DNA of 35,369 nucleotides from Trichosporon coremiiforme. Taxonomy: Eukaryota > Basidiomycota > Tremellomycetes > Trichosporonales > Trichosporonaceae. Location of the stretch: contig BCJJ01000066.1 in the NCBI GenBank assembly GCA_039545355.1, forward strand, positions 1-35,369. The letters run 5' to 3'. The translations under genes and the position numbers were made by a program. The notes beneath the pieces were generated by a model. That model was not told the origin of the DNA, searched no databases, and saw nothing but the letters and a program-made list of their open reading frames with translations. Position 1 is the first letter of the stretch. Each line of letters opens with the position of its first letter. Positions 28,536 to 35,369 of the stretch are shown piece by piece.

Positions 28536-31500
28536 TCACTCGTCCATGAGATCAATGAAGCTCGTCGGGCGCGAATTTTGCGCACTCCCCGGCGGCGGCG
28601 CGAGCGCCTTCACAGGCGACGTGGACGGCCACAGCGCCGGCCCTTTCTGCGCCGCAGCATGCACGAGTTCAGCGGCAGGGGCATGGTCCACCTTCCTAGG
28701 GCTGCTGCTGCTGGAACCGAGCCCTGCGCCCGAGCCCACAGAGCCGGTGGATCCGGCGCTGGCCGAGAGACTGGCGAGCGCCGAGGCGGAGGGGAATCCG
28801 AGTCCTCCGCTGCTCCCGACCCCTCCCCCATCACCGCCGAACGAGCCCATGGAGTTACCGCTCGGCGGACCCGTGACCGGAGCGGCCGGAGCGGCGACGG
28901 GGGCAGAGAAATCGGCAAAGTCCCCGAAATCGTCGCCGAGGAGGTTCGTCTGCGCAGCAGGGGCCGGTTTGGGCTTGGACCCGCCTGGCGGAGGAGCCAG
29001 CGTCGGAATCGCAAAGGACGACGAGAGCTCGATACTACGCTTCATCTGAGCCGGGGGGAGGTGTTTCGCGACTCCGGTTGAGGGTCGCGGCACGCTGATC
29101 TGCGGCGGAGGCGCCTGGCGCGTCTTGCTCGGCGTGACCTGGCTCTGTTGTCGGTACGAGGAAGGCACGGAGGACTTGCTCGGCGGCGTTGGGGCTGCGC
29201 TCTGAATGTGCGCTGGCGTCGCCGGGGCAGCGGGGGCAGCGGAGAAGGACGTGAAGTCGCCAAAGTCCCCGAAGTCGTCGTCGCCTGAAGAGAAGGCGCC
29301 GAAGCTGGGCTGGGCCGGGGCAGAAGTCGGCGCAGACATCGGGGCAGACATGGGCACACTGAAGTCCCCGAAGTCGCCAAAGTCTCCGAAATCGTCGGCG
29401 GCCTTGGCTGGTTGTGCGGACAGGGGCTGGATCGGCTTAGACGTGGGCGCCATAGGAGCCATGGGGGCGATAGGGGCGATGGGCTGCATCGACGGCTGGG
29501 AGACAGCAGGAGAGGGCGAAGGAGACGGGCTCGGGCTCGGGCTGGGGCGGCGGAGCGGTTCCAGACCGGCGCTAAACGGCGGAGGGGCGGCCTGTACCCT
29601 CCTCTCGGGGCTCGGGCTGCCGACAGCGTTGAGCTTGCCGTATCCCGCCGGTCCCTTGGTCAGCTTTTTTGGCTGCGGCGGAGAGTCCATCGCTGGCGAC
29701 GCTGGCGAAGCAACCGTAGGAAGCGCACTGATACTACCGCGCGCGGGGCCGCTGGGACCATAGCGAGCGCGAGGGGGGAGGGCTGCAGCGACGCCACCAA
29801 GACCGCCGGAGGGACCATACGCGCGCGCCGAGGAGGGTTTCTGGCTCGAGGTGCTTTCGCTCGGCACGTGGGTTGAGATTGGGGCGGGTTTCGGCGGGGA
29901 CAGGGACAGGTCGCCGAAGCCGAAATCAGTCGACTGGCTCAGACTCGACTGGCTGAGGTGCGAGGGGGCGGGAGGCTTGGTGTCCAGGCTCGTCTTGGGC
30001 GTGGACGGGCGGGAGGGAACGAGGGACGGCACGGTGCCGGTGACAGGGGAGCTGGCGGGCGGCGTGGGCGTGAGGGTCGGGAAACCGGCGTTCATGGGCT
30101 GGGCGCTGAGCGGCGAGCTCGACTTCGGCGGCGCACCGAGTGCCGGGATGGCTGGAGAGGTCGACTTCGGCGGATGAATGCTGGGGAACGAGCTCGTCGT
30201 CGGCGAAGGCTTGGCCGGCTCCAAAAAGTCGTCCCAAAGCGAGCTTGAGCTGCGGCTGCCCGTAGTGGTCGGCTTGCTCGCCTGCGGCGGAGGAGCGTCA
30301 AAGTCGAGACCACTGAGGAGGTCCGTGGCGCTTGGCGTCGGCGCATGAGCGGGGGCCATGCGTGCCACGAACCCGCCAGAATCGCTCCGTCGTGGAGCTC
30401 CTGGCGGCGGCGCCAGCGGCGCAGGAAGGGGGACGGGCTTCGGTGCATTGAGCATCTGCTCGAGGCTCGCCGTCGGTCCATCCATGCCCAGGAGATCAGC
30501 GGAGCCAGGCGGCGTGTGACTGGGCACCTCCGCGAGGAATGCAAAGTCATCCATCGTCAGCTCCAAGTCCTCCTTCGCTCCAGCTGAGCTCGGCTCCTCA
30601 GGCGCCTTCTTCTTGCCCCAGCCAAAGATGCGCGACATGCGGGAACTCTGCGGCGCCGGCTGGGTCGTCACCGTCGGTGTGCTGGCGACGGCGTCCTCGG
30701 GAATCGACGGCGTTGCAGAGCGCAAGGTCGGCGTCTCTGGTCGAGACGAGGTCGCAGGGGTAGGAATGGAAGAGATGGAGGGCGGCCGACTGCCGGCACT
30801 TGGACGCGCTGGCTCCTCGCTCTTCCGCTCCAGCATACCACCTCCGCTCGTGACGAGCGCCTTGGGAGGCGCCGCCTGTTTCCGCCAGAAGCTCCACCTG
30901 CTGCCCTGGCTAGACTCGAGGCTCGGCCTGCTCTCGGCAGGCACATCGGGCTCGCCGAGTCTGCTCCGCTGCGCCCATCTACTCTCCAGACCAGGCCCTA
31001 ACGGTCGCCGCCTCACGTTCGGCGCGTACAGCAGCGAGCTCTGCGGGGTCGGGTTCGGCCGCGCCAGAGCCCTCGCGAGCTGCGCCCCCGTCTGTGTCTG
31101 CAGCGGCACCGTGGTGTCCGGAATCACAGTGAGCGACCGCAGCGTGTCGACGCTATACTCCTTCAGCGCGCTGGCCGCAGCGTCGAGCTTCCGTTCCTCA
31201 TCCTCGGACACGGTCGGCTCATTATCACCCAGCACAGCAGCAGCGACGCCGTCCCACTCCTTCTTCAGCGACTGGATCTTCTCGAACGGCGCCAGCTCGT
31301 CGCGCAGCCGCATCTCGGACTGCGCGACCTCCCACTGCTTCTCCTGGCGTGTTGGGGATGGCGTGTTCTCACGTTCTCTCTCGCGCTCCGCGGCTGCAGC
31401 GCCCCACGGCTCGTCGGTGCTGGTGCCCCACGGATCATCGGAGCGGACCCCACGCTCGGGCGAGCCGAACCCGCCAAAGTCGGAGGAAGGAGACACTGAG

Positions 31501-32321
31501 CGGCGCACGATATCGCTCGCCTCCAAACCGGCGAGACCGAGAGACGTATCCCGCGGCGGCTCCTTCACCATAAGGGTGTCAAGGTCGGGCAGCTTGTCGT
31601 CCTCGTCCAGATCGCCGAGGGCTGCTCGCATCGCCGTTTCTGGGCTGGGGAAGCCGCGAACCTCATCTTCGACAATAGCCGTGGGTGACGGTGACCGGAC
31701 CGGCGAGATCACGTCGAGCGCGCGCTCGAGCGCTTGTCCCGGTGATGGCGGCTCTTCCAATTCATCATCGTCTTCCTTCTGTTCCTTCAGTTGCGGTGTT
31801 GTCGTTCGTGAGATCGCAACGGGGGAAACGGTGCCGGGTCGCGAGAGCGTGAACGATGGCCGCGCGAGATCCTGGCTCATACGGGCAACGACGTCGTCTC
31901 CGCCCCACGCTGCTTCGACCGATTGCTCGACGGGGTCAGGCGACGGAGACCTAGGCAGGGGGATTTGCAGTGGTGATTTCGGTGGGCTCTTTCCCAGTGT
32001 CGGTGACCCTAGGCTTGTCTTGCCCAACGTTGGCGAAGGCGATGTCGAGGCGGCAGGCGGACTGGGTTTCTTCGGCGTCGCGCCCCACTCGCCTCCCCAG
32101 GACGGCAGCGCTGAGTCAAACGTCGGCAGCTCTTCTGATTTTCGCGGAGCCAGCGCTTCAAGTGAGGGTAAGTCTGTTGCAGCGTTGGGCTTGGGGACCG
32201 GCGGGCCCCAGGGATCCACGTCGTCGTCTGGCGGAGGGGAGAGGGACATGCGCGGCGGCGCGGGGGACTTGCTGCCCCCCACCTTTGGTGTGGACCACGG
32301 GGCCGCCCAGGGGTCGTCCAT
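28536..32321 (-). CDS. Large disordered protein with adaptor-ear and clathrin motifs (aftiphilin/Laa2-like candidate)
   Basis: This is a single-exon frame of 1261 residues starting at the ATG at 32321; an upstream in-frame ATG at 32537 would add 72 unrelated residues. Most of the protein is Pro/Ser-rich and disordered. DPW tripeptides at about 3-5, 36-38 and 297-299 match motifs that bind AP-2 alpha ears. Clusters of FGDF at about 974-987 and 1012-1025, with a related DDFGDFADF near 1127-1137, match the gamma-ear/GGA-ear motif (aromatic-G-[PDE]-aromatic). LLGMD at about 609 fits a clathrin box. A helical segment lies around 380-440 (EKQWEVAQSEMRLRDELAPF, then IQSLKKEWDGV). Aftiphilin and yeast Laa2 use such motifs with AP-1 at the trans-Golgi network and endosomes. 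The role is inferred from motifs only. The protein ends FIDLMDE. It converges with PEX6 (250 bases). Confidence 0.8.
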   Translation of the reverse strand: MDDPWAAPWSTPKVGGSKSPAPPRMSLSPPPDDDVDPWGPPVPKPNAATDLPSLEALAPRKSEELPTFDSALPSWGGEWGATPKKPSPPAASTSPSPTLGKTSLGSPTLGKSPPKSPLQIPLPRSPSPDPVEQSVEAAWGGDDVVARMSQDLARPSFTLSRPGTVSPVAISRTTTPQLKEQKEDDDELEEPPSPGQALERALDVISPVRSPSPTAIVEDEVRGFPSPETAMRAALGDLDEDDKLPDLDTLMVKEPPRDTSLGLAGLEASDIVRRSVSPSSDFGGFGSPERGVRSDDPWGTSTDEPWGAAAAERERERENTPSPTRQEKQWEVAQSEMRLRDELAPFEKIQSLKKEWDGVAAAVLGDNEPTVSEDEERKLDAAASALKEYSVDTLRSLTVIPDTTVPLQTQTGAQLARALARPNPTPQSSLLYAPNVRRRPLGPGLESRWAQRSRLGEPDVPAESRPSLESSQGSRWSFWRKQAAPPKALVTSGGGMLERKSEEPARPSAGSRPPSISSIPTPATSSRPETPTLRSATPSIPEDAVASTPTVTTQPAPQSSRMSRIFGWGKKKAPEEPSSAGAKEDLELTMDDFAFLAEVPSHTPPGSADLLGMDGPTASLEQMLNAPKPVPLPAPLAPPPGAPRRSDSGGFVARMAPAHAPTPSATDLLSGLDFDAPPPQASKPTTTGSRSSSSLWDDFLEPAKPSPTTSSFPSIHPPKSTSPAIPALGAPPKSSSPLSAQPMNAGFPTLTPTPPASSPVTGTVPSLVPSRPSTPKTSLDTKPPAPSHLSQSSLSQSTDFGFGDLSLSPPKPAPISTHVPSESTSSQKPSSARAYGPSGGLGGVAAALPPRARYGPSGPARGSISALPTVASPASPAMDSPPQPKKLTKGPAGYGKLNAVGSPSPERRVQAAPPPFSAGLEPLRRPSPSPSPSPSPSPAVSQPSMQPIAPIAPMAPMAPTSKPIQPLSAQPAKAADDFGDFGDFGDFSVPMSAPMSAPTSAPAQPSFGAFSSGDDDFGDFGDFTSFSAAPAAPATPAHIQSAAPTPPSKSSVPSSYRQQSQVTPSKTRQAPPPQISVPRPSTGVAKHLPPAQMKRSIELSSSFAIPTLAPPPGGSKPKPAPAAQTNLLGDDFGDFADFSAPVAAPAAPVTGPPSGNSMGSFGGDGGGVGSSGGLGFPSASALASLSASAGSTGSVGSGAGLGSSSSSPRKVDHAPAAELVHAAAQKGPALWPSTSPVKALAPPPGSAQNSRPTSFIDLMDE

Positions 32322-32565
32322 GGGCGGCGTATATTCAGTGTCGGTGGGGGGTATGCAATGAGTGTTGTGCTGGACGTGTTCGCGGATCCAGGATGTCGAC
32401 AGCCCATCACTGCGGAGGTGGAGGTATAGGTCCCGCCGATAAGTGTGCCTGAGTGGGACACGAGGATTGTTGTTGGCGGCAAAGAGCCAAGCGTCTTTTC
32501 GGCTTGGCCACTGTTGGCTTCTGCACAACCACCTCACCTACGCATATTATACGAGGGTAAACACT

Positions 32566-33150
32566 ATGCCGGACCCAACACCCCCGAAACGAGACCGCAA
32601 CATTGCCTCTCTCCGGCTTGCCCGCGCGACCTCGATTGACACGACTGGCTTCCCCGCACCTCGGCGACCAGTCTCGCCTTCGTCCTCGCAAGCTGGCTCG
32701 GTCCACGACGCTCCCCTGACGAGGGCAGTGAGCCATCAGCCCACAGCCGGACCCAGCACGCGGCGGACAAGCACGTCATCAAAGCCGAACACGTCCAGGC
32801 GGACAGAACGCTGGGTCGAGGCTGCGTCCGAGTTCGAGCTTCCCGATGCGCCGCGCCGCTTAACCTCCGGCATGCGCAAATCGTTCGCTATCGACGAGGG
32901 CGAGGACGACGAGAGCAAGGAGGAGATGGACGAGGAGGACGAGGTGGACCGGATAGGCGAGGGGAGAAGGAGAGGCGTCACGTTCGCGGACGAGGATACG
33001 GTCGAGCTCCTGCCTGATGATGGGATGCGGCTGGAGGAGTTCGAACGACCAAGAGGGCGCGAAATGTTCGCCATCGTGACGAGCTGTACGGTGCTTGCGG
33101 TGCTGAGTCTGACAGCCGGCTTCGCGACAGTGTTCGACTGGGTTCTATAG
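32566..33150 (+). CDS. Small tail-anchored membrane protein of unknown function
   Basis: This is a 194-residue intronless frame. Residues 1-90 are basic and Ser/Thr/Pro-rich and look disordered (TPPKRDRNIASLRLARATSI). Residues about 110-140 are very acidic (DEGEDDESKEEMDEEDEVDR). The short segment RRRGVTFADEDTVELLPDD resembles an RVxF-type phosphatase-docking site (GVTFAD), which is weak evidence. A single membrane span, MFAIVTSCTVLAVLSLTAGF and a few more residues, lies at about 167-190, four residues from the C-terminus. That makes it a probable tail-anchored protein with its bulk in the cytosol, or in the nucleoplasm if it reaches the inner nuclear membrane. It is divergent from the aftiphilin-like gene; the two starts are 244 bases apart. 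I do not recognise a family. Confidence 0.65.
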   Translation: MPDPTPPKRDRNIASLRLARATSIDTTGFPAPRRPVSPSSSQAGSVHDAPLTRAVSHQPTAGPSTRRTSTSSKPNTSRRTERWVEAASEFELPDAPRRLTSGMRKSFAIDEGEDDESKEEMDEEDEVDRIGEGRRRGVTFADEDTVELLPDDGMRLEEFERPRGREMFAIVTSCTVLAVLSLTAGFATVFDWVL

Positions 33151-33438
33151 GCGGCGTCTGCAGTCGAGGTCGCCCTTGTCTTCCACCTCGCTCGCAGACC
33201 CACGCGACATTACGGACGCCCTGCCGGTCCGTCTCGTCTCGTCCCTGTTCAGACCTCTTCCGCTAGACATCTTGTTGTACTCCATTATTCTGATGTGAAA
33301 AATAGACTTTTTTGAGACTGATCGATCTCACGGCTGACTACTAGGACAACGGCTTGACACTCCGCCCAAGCACGCTCCCGAAACACTGATATTACGCAAT
33401 GCAAATGCATCTACACCAAAAGATGATCTATGAATGAA

Positions 33439-35228
33439 CTAACTACCACCATGCAAGCTCGCCCCGGAGAGCGAAACAGTCCGCTCGAGCACCTCCCCAA
33501 CGGTGGGATGGACGACGCTACTCCTGCTGCCTCTCCTGCTCCTCTCCCGCGTGAGCGCTCGGGCGACAGGCTGACCCATCCGCGGCAAATGCGTCGGTTC
33601 ACCATGCTCGAGCTCGTCCTTGTGGTCGTCCTCGTCGTCGAAGACGGGCGCATGCTTCGACTTGCGCGACGACTTGCGGCTGGGCTGGGCACTGGGACGC
33701 GGCGAGGGAGAGGGCTGCGGCGCAAGACCGGTATGCGAGCATCCAGACCGCACAGAAGTGTGGGACATGTATCGCGCAATATCGGCCCCGGCCATGGGCC
33801 CAGCGACGGCCGCAGCCTCCATGGCCGCCTCTTCGGGATCCTCAATCTCCGCCGCCTGGACAGCGTTGAGTTCTCCCTTTTTCTCAAGCTCCTTCAAATC
33901 GCTGCTCTGCGCCTCCTCCCCGACGTTACCACCCTTCTCCCCCGTCGCAATCTCGCGGGGCACGAACGGCGTGCCGTCCATGTTCTTCCCACTCCTCCTG
34001 GCCGCGCTCTCGCGCCACTTCTCGCCCCACTTGATCGTGAGCAGGATGCAGCCGGCGCCGAGCCACGTCAACCCCGCGGCTACCGTCATGGTCCACCCCG
34101 GCCCAATCTTGTTCATCATGGGCAGGACGAAGGCGGACGCGCCGGCCGAACACAAGTATCGCGCGAAATTGTTCACGGCCAACGCTTCCGCGGACCGTTT
34201 CTGCGCCGCGTCGACCAAGTACACGTTGATCGGCGTCAGGGCGAGTTGGAACCCGGCGCCGTTGATTGCCAGAAGCACGATCAAAGGCGCCAAGCCGCCC
34301 TTGTCCGCCCACATGAGCCAGCCGTAGATGACTGCCGTGCACGGCGCGACGACGGCGGTGCCCAGCATCGCGGCGCGGAGTCTGTCCTCTGGTCGTCGAT
34401 AGCCCCGCTTTGCGATGTAGCGCTTTACCGTCTTGTCGGCGTAGGGGCCGATGAGGCGCGAGGCGATGAGCGTTCCGCCCCCAGAAGCGAGGTAGATGCA
34501 GCCACTGACGGCGGCGTTCTTGATGTTGTACCGGTCGTGGAAAATCGTACCCAGCGGCACGAGCGTGCAGTAGATCATGATCATGATCATGGAGCTCGCA
34601 ATGGTAGTGGTGATCAGGTTGTAGTACTTCAGCATGGCCAGACTCTTGACAGGGTTGAACCAGTACCACACAAACTTCTTGCCCGTCTCCTCCTTCAGCC
34701 TGTGGTGCGGGAGGGGCGGGTGCGATGTCTCGGGCAAAAAGAGCAGGACGAGCACAATGGCCACAACGGAACAGCCGCAGAGGAAGTACTGTGTCGAACG
34801 CCACGTCTGCGCCGTGTATTCCGTGAAGAGACCGCCGATGACGGGACTCAGAGCAGGACCAAGCACGACGCCAGAGTAGAACCACGCCATCGCGTTGGCT
34901 CTCTCCGTCGGTCTGTAAATATCTCCAACCGTTCCCGCCCCGACACTCAGGACACTGCTGCTCCCGATTCCCTGCAAGATACGCGTGCCAATGAGCGCGC
35001 CGACGTTGGGCGATACCGCTACTCCGATGGAGGCGGCGGCCATAATGGGCATGGAGAGGAGGAAGACGACCTTGCGGCCGTAGAAGCCAGCGAGGGGGGA
35101 CCAGAAGATCGGCGCGATGCCGACAGACACGATGAAGATGGCGACGGTGTAGTTGATCATCTCGGGGGTTGTGTTCAGGTCGAGCGACATTTGTGTGATA
35201 CTGGGGAGGAAGGCGGAGGACATCATGG
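33439..35228 (-). CDS. MFS transporter, DHA1 type, 5' exon missing (partial)
   Basis: The last exon codes about 596 residues. It begins at a splice acceptor (CTAAC branch site, then ACAG at 35229-35232) that joins to MMSSAFLPSITQMSLDLN, the loop after the first membrane span. The second helix (INYTVAIFIVSVGIAPIFW) leads to motif A, GFYGRKVVF. RILQGIGSSSVLSVGAGTVG and GVVLGPALSPVIGGLF, the helix 4 and helix 5 signatures of drug:proton antiporters, follow. A second set of six hydrophobic segments completes the fold. The cytosolic C-terminal tail of about 160 residues is unusually long, charged and serine/arginine-rich (RKSSRKSKHAPVFDDEDDHK). The first exon, with the start codon and helix 1, is not convincingly visible in the last 140 bases and probably lies past the edge. 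It resembles the Qdr/Dtr branch. The substrate is unknown. Confidence 0.85.
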
Positions 35229-35369
35229 CTGTATTTGTTAGCGACGAGCGACGAACGGAGTGAGGAGCGAGGAGCACGGGAGATAGCCCAGCGTGTGTGG
35301 GTATGTGGCAGCGAAGCAGGAGAGGATGAGGTCAGCCGTCAAGCGGCGTGACGTAGGATGGGGGGGGGG

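Noticed and set aside
30613..32361. 582-codon plus-strand frame opposite the aftiphilin-like gene
   Set aside because: It is a low-complexity Ser/Gly-rich mirror of the Pro/Ser-rich minus-strand gene, with no domain or splice context.
32322..32537. Upstream extension of the aftiphilin-like protein to the ATG at 32537
   Set aside because: The extra 72 residues differ in character from the rest. The ATG at 32321 directly precedes the DPW motif, and the upstream region overlaps the likely promoter.
33430..35241. 603-codon plus-strand frame opposite the MFS transporter
   Set aside because: It is an Arg/His/Asp-rich shadow of a clear membrane transporter exon.
1..35369. CRISPR array, bacterial operon, transposase or prophage
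   Set aside because: The window is clearly eukaryotic with spliceosomal introns, and no intact transposase, terminal repeats or regularly spaced repeats were found.

Overview
The window is nuclear DNA from a filamentous or yeast-like fungus. It is most likely a basidiomycete of the Tremellomycetes, and the F-box-like multigene family at the left end suggests Trichosporonales; that placement is inference from sequence style, not a database match. Supporting signs are GC-rich coding sequence, many very short spliceosomal introns (34 to about 200 nt) with a CTRAC branch site close to the acceptor, CT-rich leaders, and gene versions that fit basidiomycetes (monofunctional UDP-glucose 4-epimerase, intron-rich RLI1).

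Region 1 (1-6025) is accessory. It opens with the reverse strand of a U6 snRNA cut by the window edge. A tandem group of F-box-like paralogues follows on the plus strand: a decayed copy (441-1425), two intact copies (1939-2865 and 3202-4110) and a truncated, frameshifted copy (4362-5002). A broken member of a related F-box-like family lies on the minus strand (5118-6025).

Region 2 (6026-10503) holds a DHHC palmitoyltransferase (6825-8332) and then about 1.8 kb without an intact gene. The latter carries a decayed minus-strand gene of unknown family, whose tail still shows a basic nuclear-localisation-like patch and a SUMO-interaction-like motif.

Region 3 (10504-35369) is dense housekeeping sequence: RLI1/ABCE1 (minus), UDP-glucose 4-epimerase (plus), a mitoribosomal MRP51-like protein (plus), a TFIIIC WD40 subunit (minus), the ER chaperone ROT1 (minus), an unrecognised mitochondrial protein (minus), the peroxisomal AAA ATPase PEX6 (plus), a 1261-residue disordered protein with adaptor-ear and clathrin motifs resembling aftiphilin/Laa2 (minus), a small tail-anchored protein (plus), and an MFS transporter of the DHA1 type (minus) whose 5' exon lies at or beyond the right edge.

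The housekeeping genes do not form a pathway. They share divergent promoters (RLI1/GALE, mitochondrial protein/PEX6, aftiphilin-like/tail-anchored) or converge at their 3' ends (MRP51/TFC6, PEX6/aftiphilin-like, tail-anchored/MFS). The most notable items are the birth-and-decay F-box cluster, the candidate aftiphilin-like trafficking adaptor, a 17-nt RLI1 microexon carrying Fe-S ligands, and a 42-nt stop-free intron in the mitochondrial protein. I did not find a convincing novel multi-gene system. All exon boundaries were deduced by eye from splice signals and reading frame.
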